From contig JALOKP010000042.1 of the NCBI GenBank assembly GCA_025456425.1, positions 1-41,296 of the forward strand: 41,296 nucleotides of DNA, written 5' to 3'. This document shows, piece after piece, positions 16,313 to 25,540 of the stretch (the first letter of the stretch is position 1; each line of letters begins with the position of its first letter). The translations under genes were made by a program, and so were the position numbers. The notes below the pieces were generated by a model. That model was not told where the DNA came from. It did no database searches and saw nothing but the letters and a program-made list of their open reading frames with translations. The DNA comes from Acidobacteriota bacterium. Lineage in GTDB: Bacteria > Acidobacteriota > Polarisedimenticolia > J045.

Positions 16313-17211
16313 CGGAGGACCAGGAGCCCGGCGACGACTGCCAGGATCACCCAGAAGTAGTACCACTCGGCGTGCTTGAAGGCCGAGCGCCAGCGCAGCG
16401 AGTCGACGCTCTGGCGGAAGACGGTCGCGGCCAGCACGATCGATCCCGCGATCCCGAAGATCGCCAGCAGCCGGATCCCGAACGGCGCCGCCGCCGCGAA
16501 GAGCAGGCCGTTGACGCGGTGCGGCCAGGCCAGTTGGCGCCAGTAGAAGACGAGGCAGAGCAGGACCGGGAGCGCCACCGCGCCGAGCAGCAGGTAGTGC
16601 CAGGCGTCGAGCGGCACCGGCGTCCAGGACGCCGGATCGCCGCGCCACGACGCGAGGACCGTCAGGGCGGCCCCGGCCAGCCCCGAGGCGGCGACGACCA
16701 GCGCGAGCTTGCGGCGCAGCCCCGGCGCGTCGTCGCGCGCCTCGAGCAGGTAGGCCGCGACGAAGGCGAAGGCCAGCGGCCAGAGCGGAGTCGCCCAGGC
16801 CAGCGCGGCGAAGACCGCGGGGAGCGTGAAGATCCGGTTGCGCCGCTTCTCGAGGTAACCCTCCATCGCCCAGGCGCACATCCCGAAGAGCATGTAGGGC
16901 AGCACCCAGAGCAGGACCGTGACGGCCGGCTGCGCCAGCGCCGCGGCGGCGAACATCAGGAACGACGTCACGAGGTGGTCGCGCGTCTTCTTCTTGAGGG
17001 CCAGGAAGAGGAAGAAGGTCCCGGCGGTGGCGAGCGCCGATTCCGTCCAGTGGGCGGTCCCGCTGAAGCTGACGATCCAGATGAAGGCGAAAACGCAGCC
17101 CATCCCGACGTATTCCATCTTGAGCCGGCGGCCGGTCCGCTCGACCGCGTCGGGACGGTAGGTGGCGAGCAGGACGTTCCCGACCTTGTCGACCTTGATG
17201 GCCTGGTCCAT
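16309..17211 (-). CDS. polytopic membrane protein of unknown function
   Basis: A 300-residue protein with about eight to nine hydrophobic segments, starting near residue 33 after a polar N-terminus (MDQAIKVDKVGNVLLATYRP). Basic KKKTRD and EKRRN loops between early segments suggest a cytoplasmic face. It ends in a final TM (WVILAVVAGLLVLR). I see no transporter signature or catalytic motif and do not recognise the family. It is the first gene of a tight operon with KefF and KefC: its TGA overlaps the KefF GTG. A function linked to ion homeostasis is inferred only from that context. The ATG at 17211 is the only reasonable start. Confidence 0.78.
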   Translation of the reverse strand: MDQAIKVDKVGNVLLATYRPDAVERTGRRLKMEYVGMGCVFAFIWIVSFSGTAHWTESALATAGTFFLFLALKKKTRDHLVTSFLMFAAAALAQPAVTVLLWVLPYMLFGMCAWAMEGYLEKRRNRIFTLPAVFAALAWATPLWPLAFAFVAAYLLEARDDAPGLRRKLALVVAASGLAGAALTVLASWRGDPASWTPVPLDAWHYLLLGAVALPVLLCLVFYWRQLAWPHRVNGLLFAAAAPFGIRLLAIFGIAGSIVLAATVFRQSVDSLRWRSAFKHAEWYYFWVILAVVAGLLVLR

Positions 17212-17370
17212 GCGGTGCTCCGTCGCCCGTCCCCTGCATTGCGCGAAGGCGTGCGGAGTTTAGCCGAACGGGGTGCGCGCCGGGAGCGGTCCGGGCGCCG
17301 CCCCCCGGCCCGCGGCCCTTTGCAGTACCCTAGGTCACAGTCCCCGAGAGAGGGACGGGAGGAACCGCCC

Positions 17371-18105
17371 ATGACTGCTCGCCGCCTTACCCTGCCGGCA
17401 CTCGCGCTCGCCGGCCTCGTTCTTGCGCTCGCCGCCGGCCCTGCGTTCGCGGCCGAGGTCCCGGAGAAGGTCCGGCAGACGATCAACGACGCGACCTCGG
17501 TGCTGACCACCTTCGCGGCACCGGGCGACAAGCAGATCCCGCCCGCCGTGCTGCGCGGCGCAGAGTGCGTCGCGGCGCTACCGAACATCACCAAGGGGGC
17601 CTTCATCTTCGGCGGCGAGGGGGGCAAGGGGGTGATCTCCTGCCGCGACAAGGACGGCAAGTGGGGGACGCCCCTGATGATCTCGCTCGCTTCGGCCTCG
17701 GTCGGTTTCCAGATCGGCGTCGAGCAGTCGAACGTCGTACTCGTCATGTTCAGCCAGAAGACCGCGTCCAACCTGGTCTCGGGCGGGTTGAAGTTCGGCG
17801 GCAACGCCTCGGCCGCGGCCGGCCCCTACGGGGCCAAGGCGGGCGCGCCGATGAACCCCGACGCCTCGCCGGTCTTCGTCTACGCGACGAACGAGGGGCT
17901 GATGGCCTCGGCCGCGCTGAACGGCACCTCCGTCAAGCCCGCCGACCGCGACAACCAGCTGCTTTACGACAAGGGGACCGTCCCGGCCGACGCAGTGCTG
18001 ATCCCCGAGCCGGGCAAGGCGTGGCCGATGCCGGCGGCCGCCCAGGGGTTCGTCGAGACGCTCGACCGGATCGCGGGCCACAAGGTTCCGAAGGGCCGGA
18101 AGTAG
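17371..18105 (+). CDS. lipid-binding SYLF (Ysc84) domain protein, secreted
   Basis: A 244-residue protein with a signal peptide (residues 1-27, ending AFAAEV). The rest is a SYLF/Ysc84 domain: KGAFIFGGEGGKGVISCRD, SVGFQIGVEQSNVVLVMFS and KFGGNASAAAGPYG are its glycine-rich hallmarks. SYLF domains bind phosphoinositides in eukaryotes; bacterial forms are common secreted or periplasmic proteins of unclear role. The ATG at 17371 has GGGAGGAA 6-7 nt upstream. It stands alone: the divergent operon starts at 17211, leaving about 160 bases with a TACCCT element near 17328 that may belong to its promoter. Confidence 0.9.
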   Translation: MTARRLTLPALALAGLVLALAAGPAFAAEVPEKVRQTINDATSVLTTFAAPGDKQIPPAVLRGAECVAALPNITKGAFIFGGEGGKGVISCRDKDGKWGTPLMISLASASVGFQIGVEQSNVVLVMFSQKTASNLVSGGLKFGGNASAAAGPYGAKAGAPMNPDASPVFVYATNEGLMASAALNGTSVKPADRDNQLLYDKGTVPADAVLIPEPGKAWPMPAAAQGFVETLDRIAGHKVPKGRK

Positions 18106-18158
18106 CCCCGGCCGCAGCGGCTCCTCCCCCGACTTCGCCCGCGGCGCCGCGGCGCGCG

Positions 18159-18164
18159 TATCAT
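18159..18164 (+). promoter_or_regulatory. -10-like hexamer TATCAT close to start codon
   Basis: TATCAT ends 8 nt before ATG 18173, in otherwise GC-rich sequence. No -35 box is visible. The layout fits a leaderless or near-leaderless transcript. Confidence 0.45.
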
Positions 18165-18172
18165 CCTCCCCG

Positions 18173-19728
18173 ATGAGCGCGCCGCGGGCCACGCCGTCCC
18201 GGGTCCTGTTCGCCGGCACCGTGGCGGTGGCCTTCCTCTTCGGCCTGTTCCCGCTGTTCGACTTCGACCTGTGGGGCCACCTCGCGGCCGCGCGGCTGAT
18301 CCGCGAGACCGGCAGCGTCCCCGCCGTCGATCCGTTCCTGTGGGGCGCGCCCGGCCGGCCCTGGACCGACCTCTACTGGCTCTTCCAGCTGGGCGCCGGC
18401 GCGATCTTCGCGCTGGGCGGTGCCTCGCTGCTGGTTCTGACCAAGGCGGCGCTCGCGGCGGGGGCGGTCGCGCTCTCGCTCGCCGCGCGGCAACCCGGCA
18501 CCGGCGCGGCGCTCGCGGCGGGTGCGTGGCTCGCGCCGCTGGTGGTGCTGGGCGGGCGCTCCTACGAGCGGCCCGAGATGGTCTCGGTCGCCCTGACCGC
18601 CGCATTCCTGGCGATCCTGGCCCACGCCGCGCAGCGGCCGCGGCTGCTCTGGGTCCTGCCCGCGCTGCAGCTGCTGTGGGTCAACAGCCATCCCTTCTTC
18701 GTGGCCGGCCCGCTGCTCGCGCTGCTCTCCGCGCTCGACGCGCCGGCCGCGCGCGCGGTCCCGCTCTTCGCGGCCGAGCCGGGCGCCCCGGCGCGGACCC
18801 GCTGGGCGGTCGCGGGGGCCGTCGCCGCAGCCTGCGTGGTCAACCCGTACGGGGTGCGCGGCGCGCTCTTCCCGCTGGGCGTGATCTTCGGCCAGGGCGG
18901 GGATCCCCTCTTCTACCGCCAGTACATCCCGGAGCTGCGCCCGGTCTGGGGCTTCGTCGCGCGCGACCCGTTCAACCCGTACGTGCTCGCCTTCCTGCTC
19001 ACCTTCGGCCTCGGCGCGGCGGCCGCGCTGGCGGCCCTCGCGCGGCGCCGCCTGACCTTCTTCCGCGCCGCGCTGCTGCTGCTGGCCGGGCTGTTCGGCT
19101 GGTCGGCGACCCGCAACGCCGGGATCTTCGCGCTGGTCTACGCCACACTGACGGCCTGGAACCTGCACGACGCGGCGGCCGCGCGCGCGGCGGAGCGGGA
19201 TGCGGTCTCGCGCCAGGAGCGGCGGCGGGTGCGCGACGCGCCGCGCCCGCCGGCCGCCGGATGGGCCGGTGCGCTGGTGCTGGGCGCGCTGGCGCTGCTG
19301 GCGGTCTCGATCGTCAGCGGCGCGTTCTACGGCTGGGCCGGCGAGGGGCGCCGCTTCGGGCTGGGCGAGCGGAGCGACTGGTACGCCCACGACGCGCAGC
19401 GCTTCCTGGTACGCGACGGGATGCCGCGCCGCGCCTTCGTCTGGAGCGTCGGCGAGGCCAACCTGACGCTCTTCCACGGCGGCGGCCGGGTGCAGGTCTT
19501 CATGGACCCGCGGCTGGCGACACCGCGCGCTGGGAGGCGCTGCTGCACCGGCCGGGGGAGGCCGAGCCCTGGCCGTCGATCCTGCTCGACCGCGCGCAGG
19601 GCTCCCGGGCGATCGCCGGCGTGCTGCGCGCGCCGGGCTGGCGGCCCGTCTACGCCGACGGGCTGGCCGTGGTGGTGGTGCGCGAGGAGTTCGCGGCGGC
19701 CCGCGGGCTACCGCGGCTCGAACCGTAG
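18173..19728 (+). CDS. multi-pass membrane protein, frameshifted near 19520
   Basis: About 518 residues if one base is restored. The N-terminal 430 residues carry about ten TM segments; motifs such as FDFDLWGHLAAARLI and PWTDLYWLFQL recall GT-C-type polyprenyl-sugar glycosyltransferase-like proteins, though no family can be fixed. Up to VFMDPRLA (about 19520) the reading frame begun at 18173 is correct. After that the coding signal moves to the next frame, which runs from DTARWEALLHRP to the TAG at 19726-19728. Adding one G at GGCGACA would give RLADTARWEALL, so a one-base deletion or sequencing error is likely. In the original frame no stop occurs and the reading runs into the protease gene at 19817, creating a false 2,116-residue fusion. 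Confidence 0.75.
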
Positions 19729-19816
19729 GGCGTCTCGCGGAAGGGGGCTGCGCTTTTTCTTCCGGTGCGGGCCCCGGTCCGCGTACCCTTCTGGCGTTCC
19801 CCCGGGAGATCGGTCG

Positions 19817-22800
19817 ATGCCCTCGTTCCTCCGCGCCGTCCGGGCGTGCCGCTCGGCGGCCGCCCTCGCCTGCCTCGTCCTGCTGGCCCCCTGCGCCGCC
19901 GCCTTCACGCCGCGGCAGACCCCCGCCCGGTTCGACGCGCGGGCGATCGCGCCACCCGACAGGGTGGCCGGCGTCGCGGCCGTCCCGGCCGCCACCCTCG
20001 CCGCGGGCGACCCGCTGCGGGCCGGATGGGACCGGCTCGCGCTCGACGCCGAAGGGGGCTGGAGCGCCTGGATCGACGAGCGGTCGGGCCTGCCCACGCT
20101 CGCGATCGGGCGCGGGATCGAGTGGTTCCCGGCCGACGCCTCGGGCCGGCCGGCCGGCGAACCGCCGGGGCTCGAGCAGCTCGAGGCGCTGGCGCGCGCC
20201 TTCGTCGAGCGGAATCCGATCGTGCTCGGCCGCGTCGGCGGGCAGTTGGAACTCGACCGCGCCGCCTCGGGTCCGGCGGGCGACCGGGTCTTCCTCGTCT
20301 CCTTCCGCCAGGTCGTGGACGGCGTGCCGGTCGACGGCGCGCGCTACGACTTCCAGCTGGTCGGGGGCCGGTTCGTCGCGCTGGGCGCGACGCGCTGGGC
20401 GGAGGTCCGCGCGGAGACGGCGCCGCGGCTCGCGCGCGAGGCTGCGCGGGCGGCACTCGACGCCTACCTCGGGATCGGCTCGCCGGACGAGGTCGTCGAG
20501 CTGGAGCCGGGGCTGCTCCACCTGCTGCCGATCGCGGCGGGCGGCGACCGCGCGCGGGCCTGGGCCGGCGCGCGCGGCGCCGGCTGGACGCACCGGCTGA
20601 CCTGGCGCTTCGCCCTGACCGTGCCGGACGAGCCGCCGACCTGGGTCGCCGAGATCGACGCCGCGACGGGCGAGATCGTCGCGTTGTACGACGACACGCG
20701 CTACGCGCGGGTCAAGGGCGGGATCTTCCCGCTCTCGAACGACGGGATCGGGCCCGAGGGGACCGAGCAGCCCGGCTTCCCGATGCCCTTCGCCGACGCC
20801 GGCACGACGCAGACGGCCAACGACCAGGGGGTCTTCAGCTGCAGCTCGGGGACGATCGTCTCGACGCTCGCCGGCCCCTACATCCGGGTCTCCGACAAGT
20901 GCGGCGCGGTCTCGTCGTCGGCAAGCTGCCCGCGCGACCTCGACTTCGGCGCGGGGCCGGGAACCGACTGCGTCGTCCCGCCCGGCGGCTCGCCCGGCAA
21001 CACGCACGCGGCCCGCTCGTCGTTCTACCACCTGAACCGCGTGATGGAGAAGGGGCGCGCCTGGCTGCCGGCCAACGGCTGGCTGGCCTCGCAGGTCGTC
21101 GACAACGTCAACATCAACAACACCTGCAACGCCTTCTGGAACGGCAGCGTCAACTTCTACCGCTCGGGCGGCGGCTGCCGCAACACGGGCGAGCTGCAGG
21201 GCGTGTTCGTGCACGAATGGGGTCACGGCCTCGACGCCAACGACGGCGGCGGCTACGACAACCCGTCGGAGGCCTATGCCGACATCGTCGCCTTCCTGGA
21301 GGCGCGGGAATCGTGCGTCGGGCGCGGCTTCTTCGTCGGCGGCAACTGCAGCGGCTACGGCGACCCGTGCCTCGACTGCTCGGGGATCCGCGACCAGGAC
21401 TGGGGCAAACACCAGCGCCAGCTCCCGGCGACGCCGACCAACTTCCTGCAGACGAACTGCGGCGGCGGCGACGGCCCCTGCGGCCGCGAGGGGCACTGCG
21501 AGGCCTACGTCTCGGCCCAGGCGGTCTGGGACCTCGCCGCGCGCGACCTCCCCGCCGCGGGGATGGACCCGGCCAGCGCCTGGCAACTGACCGAGAAGCT
21601 GTTCTACCTCTCGCGCGCTGGCTCGGGGGGGAACGCCTACAACTGCGCGCTCCCCGCCTCCGACGGCTGCGGCGCCGGCAGCTGGTTCCACAAGTTCCGG
21701 CTGCAGGACGACAACGACGGCAACCTGACCAACGGGACGCCGCACGCCGCGGCGATCTACGCCGCCTTCGCACGCCACGGGATCGCCTGCGGCGCGCCGA
21801 CCGACGCGTCGAACCAGAGCACTTCGACCTGCCCGCCGATGGCGCGGCCGGCCCTGTCCGGCAGCCCCAACGGCGCCGACGTCCGCCTGTCCTGGAACGT
21901 CGTCGCCGGGACCTCGCGCTACCGCGCGCTGCGCAACGACCTCGGGTGCGGGCGCGGCCAGACGATCGTCGCCGACGTCCCCTCGCCAACGACCAGCTAC
22001 ACCGACAGCGCGGTCGCGGCCGGCCGCACGCTCTACTACCGCCTGCTGGCGCAGGCCTCCAATTCCGCCTGCGAGAGCGCGGTCTCGGACTGCGTCGCGG
22101 TCACCACGGCCGAGCCGGCGGGGCGGGTGGAGCTGGACCGGGGTCGCTACGCCTGCGGCGCCCTGCTGCGCGTCAGCGTGCTCGACGGCAACGCTCCGGC
22201 CACGGTCACCGCGCGCGTCTGGTCGGCCAGCGAGCCGCAGCCCGAGATCCTGACGCTGGCCCAGACCGGGCCGGGATCCGGCCAGTACGGCGGCTCGCTC
22301 GTCACCACGGCCGGGCCCGCCGTGGCCGGCGACGGGCTGCTCTCGATCGCCACCGGCGACGCGATCACCGCCGAGTACACCGACGCCGACGACGGCGAGG
22401 GCGGGACCGGGATCGCGCGCCGCGCGGACGCGGCCGGCGACTGCGCGGCGCCGGCGATCTCCGCCGTCGGGGCGAGCGCGATCACCGACCGCGAGGCGAC
22501 GATCACCTGGCAGACCGACGAGGCCTCGGACGGTCTCGTGACCTGGGGCCCGCGCGTGCCGCCGCAGTCCACCGCCGCCGCCGCGACGCTGACGACGGCG
22601 CATGCGGTCACGCTCTCGGGCCTCGCGCCCTGCACCGTCTACCGCTTCTCCGTGCGCTCCACCGACCCGGCGGGCAACGCCGCCGTCGACGACGCCGGGG
22701 GGGCGTACCACCGCTTCCTGACCCTGGGAAACTTCGGCGGCGGGCTCGAGACCTGCCGCACCGGGACCGTCACGATCGACCAGGCCGCGCCGCGCTGCGG

Positions 22801-24523
22801 GACGGCCCTCTCGTTCGCGGTCGTCGACGTCGATCTGAACCGCGACCCGGGCGCGGTCGAGACGGCCGTGGTGTCGCTCGCCAGCACGACCGAGCCGCTG
22901 CCGGAGACGGTGATCGTCACCGAGGACGGCGCCGACTCGCCGCGCTTCGCCGGCGCGATCGCGCTGGCGCCGGGGACGCCGGTGCCGGACGGTCGGCTGC
23001 AGAGCGGGCACGGCGACGCGCTCACGGTCAGCTACGCCGACGCCGACGACGGGCATGGCAGCGGTGGCTGGCGCACCGCAACGGCCCGTGCCGACTGCCG
23101 CGGCCCGGCGATCACCGGCCTGGTGGTCGATACGCTGACCAACGCGCGGGCCAGCGTGCGCTTCACGACCGACGAGCCGGGCGACACCGTGGTGCGCTGG
23201 GGCACGACCCCGGCGCTGGGACAGGTCGCGAGCGTCCCCGGCGCGGTCACGGCCCACGCCGTCACGCTCAACCAGTTCGACAGTTGCCAGCCGGTCTACC
23301 TGCGGGTCGAGAGCACCGACGGGGCGGGTAACGTGGCGACCGCCGACGCGGGAGGGGCGCCCCACGCCTTCCGGACCTGGACGATCCCGGGCCTCTACTG
23401 GCGCGAGACCTTCGAGGGAGCGGCGTCCGGCTGGACGCTGCAGGGGGAGTGGGAGATCGGCGCGCCGCAGGGCCGGGGCGGCGCGAGCTTCGGCGTCCCC
23501 GACCCGGCGGCGCCCTACAACAACGCGAAGATCCTGGGCCACGACCTCTCGGGCCGCGGGGCGGCCCCCGGCGACTACGAGGCCGGGGCGAGCGAGAAGG
23601 CCACCTCGCCGACGCTCAACGCCGCGGCCTGGCGGCGGACCGAACTGATCGTGCACCGCCAGCTCAACGCCGGGCCGGGCGACGATGCGTCGATCTACCT
23701 CTGCGCCGGCTCGTGCGGGGCCGTCTACCGCTCCGCGCTGCAGGCGGTCTCGGACGCGGACTACACGGTGCAGCGCTACGACGTCTCGGCCGACGCCGAC
23801 GGGAGGAGCAGCCTCCGGCTGGAGTTCCGGCAGAACTCGATCCTGGGAACCGGCTCCGGGTGGAACCTCGACGACGTGATCTTCAAGGACGCCGCGACGC
23901 CGGACTACGCCGCGTGCGGCGGCTGCGCCCAGGCCCCGGCGTTCGCGGGCGCGGTCGCGGCGCGCGACGACGACGCCTGCGCGGCCGGCAGCGTGACCGT
24001 CTCGTGGGAGCCGGCCGTCGCCTGGGGGAGCGGCGCGTCGGGCTCGTACGCGGTCTACCGCGGCCCGGCCCCCGGCTTCCCCGCCGACGCCGCGCACCGG
24101 ATCGCCTCCGGCCTCAAGACGCTCTCGTACGCCGACGCCGCTGCGCCGGCCGGCGCGCTCTACTACCTGGTGCGGGCCGAGAACGATGAGTCCTGCAGCG
24201 GCGGCCCGGCCAACGGCGGCGTCACGGACGGCAACGCGGTCTACACACAGGTCGATCAGACCACGAGCCGTCCGCTCCCCTCGGCGGTGACCCCGCTCTC
24301 GGCTGCGCTCGCGAACCACGCGCACGTCCGGCTGGCCTGGCCCGCCGCGGCGGGCGCGACCGGCTATCGCGTCTACCGCTCGCTGACCCCGCAGGCGGGC
24401 GGCTTCGCGCTGCTGGCGACGACCACCGGCCTGGTCCACGAGGACCTCGACCAGCAGCAGGACCCCGCGACGCGCTTTTACCTGGTGCGCGGCGTCAACC
24501 CCTGCGGGCAGGAAGGGCCGTAG
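19817..24523 (+). CDS. large secreted FTP/M36-like zinc metalloprotease with FN3-type repeats
   Basis: A 1,568-residue exoprotease. A signal peptide (about 1-32, ending CAAAF) and an FTP/PepSY propeptide (about 110-300, ending ATGEIVALYDDTRYA) precede the catalytic domain. HEWGH at about 466-470 supplies two zinc ligands and the catalytic glutamate; PSEAYADIVAF some 17 residues on supplies the third. The cysteine-rich surroundings suggest disulphides. From about 670 come FN3-like units with fibronectin-type strands, two similar adhesin-like modules of about 140 residues (each with a YADADDG or YTDADDG motif), a beta-sandwich starting GEWEIGAPQGRGG, and two more FN3 units. ATG 19817 is chosen because the signal peptide begins there, with GGGAGA upstream. 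It is likely an independent transcript. Confidence 0.88.
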   Translation: MPSFLRAVRACRSAAALACLVLLAPCAAAFTPRQTPARFDARAIAPPDRVAGVAAVPAATLAAGDPLRAGWDRLALDAEGGWSAWIDERSGLPTLAIGRGIEWFPADASGRPAGEPPGLEQLEALARAFVERNPIVLGRVGGQLELDRAASGPAGDRVFLVSFRQVVDGVPVDGARYDFQLVGGRFVALGATRWAEVRAETAPRLAREAARAALDAYLGIGSPDEVVELEPGLLHLLPIAAGGDRARAWAGARGAGWTHRLTWRFALTVPDEPPTWVAEIDAATGEIVALYDDTRYARVKGGIFPLSNDGIGPEGTEQPGFPMPFADAGTTQTANDQGVFSCSSGTIVSTLAGPYIRVSDKCGAVSSSASCPRDLDFGAGPGTDCVVPPGGSPGNTHAARSSFYHLNRVMEKGRAWLPANGWLASQVVDNVNINNTCNAFWNGSVNFYRSGGGCRNTGELQGVFVHEWGHGLDANDGGGYDNPSEAYADIVAFLEARESCVGRGFFVGGNCSGYGDPCLDCSGIRDQDWGKHQRQLPATPTNFLQTNCGGGDGPCGREGHCEAYVSAQAVWDLAARDLPAAGMDPASAWQLTEKLFYLSRAGSGGNAYNCALPASDGCGAGSWFHKFRLQDDNDGNLTNGTPHAAAIYAAFARHGIACGAPTDASNQSTSTCPPMARPALSGSPNGADVRLSWNVVAGTSRYRALRNDLGCGRGQTIVADVPSPTTSYTDSAVAAGRTLYYRLLAQASNSACESAVSDCVAVTTAEPAGRVELDRGRYACGALLRVSVLDGNAPATVTARVWSASEPQPEILTLAQTGPGSGQYGGSLVTTAGPAVAGDGLLSIATGDAITAEYTDADDGEGGTGIARRADAAGDCAAPAISAVGASAITDREATITWQTDEASDGLVTWGPRVPPQSTAAAATLTTAHAVTLSGLAPCTVYRFSVRSTDPAGNAAVDDAGGAYHRFLTLGNFGGGLETCRTGTVTIDQAAPRCGTALSFAVVDVDLNRDPGAVETAVVSLASTTEPLPETVIVTEDGADSPRFAGAIALAPGTPVPDGRLQSGHGDALTVSYADADDGHGSGGWRTATARADCRGPAITGLVVDTLTNARASVRFTTDEPGDTVVRWGTTPALGQVASVPGAVTAHAVTLNQFDSCQPVYLRVESTDGAGNVATADAGGAPHAFRTWTIPGLYWRETFEGAASGWTLQGEWEIGAPQGRGGASFGVPDPAAPYNNAKILGHDLSGRGAAPGDYEAGASEKATSPTLNAAAWRRTELIVHRQLNAGPGDDASIYLCAGSCGAVYRSALQAVSDADYTVQRYDVSADADGRSSLRLEFRQNSILGTGSGWNLDDVIFKDAATPDYAACGGCAQAPAFAGAVAARDDDACAAGSVTVSWEPAVAWGSGASGSYAVYRGPAPGFPADAAHRIASGLKTLSYADAAAPAGALYYLVRAENDESCSGGPANGGVTDGNAVYTQVDQTTSRPLPSAVTPLSAALANHAHVRLAWPAAAGATGYRVYRSLTPQAGGFALLATTTGLVHEDLDQQQDPATRFYLVRGVNPCGQEGP

Positions 24524-24582
24524 AGCGCCGTGGAAGCAGCCACGAGGGGCGGGCGACGCCCGGGTGGAGGAGGGACGGAGCA

Positions 24583-24921
24583 ATGAGCGGAGCGTGGGTC
24601 GATGGGGTGACGGTCGCCATCACGGTGACCGCCGCCGACGGGACGATCACGGAGATGAACCCGCGCTCGGTCGAGACCTACGCCGCCGACGGCGGGGCGG
24701 CGCTGATCGGCCGCAGCGTCTTCGACTGCCACCCGGAGCCGGCCCGCACGATCACCCTGGGCCTCTACCGCGACCGGCAGCCCAACAGCTACACGATCCG
24801 CAAGGCCGGGCAGAAGAAGGTGATCCACCAGCTGCCGTGGTTCGTCGACGGCGAGTTCGCGGGGTTCGTGGAGCTCTCGATCCCGATCCCGGACGAGCTG
24901 CCCCACTTCGACCGCGACTGA
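24583..24921 (+). CDS. stand-alone PAS-domain protein
   Basis: A 112-residue protein that is essentially one PAS fold: ITVTAADGTITEMNPRSVETY gives the first strands (shown here as two halves, ITVTAADGTI and TEMNPRSVETY), followed by the F-helix region GRSVFDCHPEP and the last strands IRKAGQKKVIHQLPWF and GEFAGFVELSIPI. No output domain is attached. Free PAS proteins usually bind a small ligand or a partner protein. The conserved-looking CHPEP cysteine-histidine pair could be a ligand or redox site, but this is speculative. GGAGGAGGGACGG just upstream gives a strong ribosome-binding site. It lies 59 bases after the protease and 96 bases before the next gene, same strand. Confidence 0.75.
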   Translation: MSGAWVDGVTVAITVTAADGTITEMNPRSVETYAADGGAALIGRSVFDCHPEPARTITLGLYRDRQPNSYTIRKAGQKKVIHQLPWFVDGEFAGFVELSIPIPDELPHFDRD

Positions 24922-25017
24922 GGGCCCGCACCGCGCCGCGCCGCGCGGTGCCGCCGCCGTTGATCGCGGCGGGCGGACTGGCGATACTCCCCCGGCGCAG
25001 GCAAGGAGAGCACGCCC

Positions 25018-25536
25018 ATGGCCCGGCTCGAGTCCCGCGACCGGCAGGTTCAACTCGTCGACTGGAGCGCCGCGCTCTGGGCGGGCCTCGCCGGCGGAGC
25101 GGTCTACTTCCTGATGAACCTCTTCGTCACCCCGGCGATCGTCGGCGGCAACGCCTGGGTCCAGGTTCGCCTGCTGGCTTCGATCGTGCTGGGGCCGAAG
25201 GTGCTGGCCCCGCCCGCCAGCTTCGACGCGGCGGCCCTCGCCGTTGCGCTGCTGGTCAACTTCGCGGTCGCGATCCTGTTCGCGCTCTTCGTCGCCTGGG
25301 TCCTGCACCGCTGGGGGCTGATCGTCGGGATCCTCGGGGGGGCGGCGCTGGGGCTGGCGCTCTACCTGATCGTGTTCTACTCCTTGACCCGCTTCTTCCC
25401 GCAGTTCTTCGCGATGAATGGCCGCGGCTACCTGCTCTCGCACGTCGTGTTCGGAGCGGTCGTCGGCGGGGTCTACGAGGCGCTCGAGGTCGAGCGCTAC
25501 GAGCCGGCGGCCGGCGCCGCGCCGCGGAGGGGGTGA
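25018..25536 (+). CDS. four-TM membrane protein of unknown function
   Basis: A 172-residue protein with four hydrophobic segments (about 20-38, 70-98, 102-125 and 137-155) and a polar tail (EVERYEPAAG). No catalytic motif is visible and I do not recognise the family. AGGAGAG lies 8-9 nt before the ATG, and a GATACT element at 24983-24988 could be the -10 of a short-leader promoter. The next gene, an M48 protease, starts 4 bases after its stop, so the two are almost surely co-transcribed; a membrane quality-control setting is possible but unproved. Confidence 0.78.
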   Translation: MARLESRDRQVQLVDWSAALWAGLAGGAVYFLMNLFVTPAIVGGNAWVQVRLLASIVLGPKVLAPPASFDAAALAVALLVNFAVAILFALFVAWVLHRWGLIVGILGGAALGLALYLIVFYSLTRFFPQFFAMNGRGYLLSHVVFGAVVGGVYEALEVERYEPAAGAAPRRG

Positions 25537-25540
25537 CGCG

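Noticed and set aside
18161-24583. Minus-strand open frame of 2,140 codons opposite the protease and membrane protein genes
   Set aside because: It is Arg/Gly/Ala-rich low-complexity sequence opposite well-supported genes; in DNA this GC-rich the antisense frame of a real gene often stays open.
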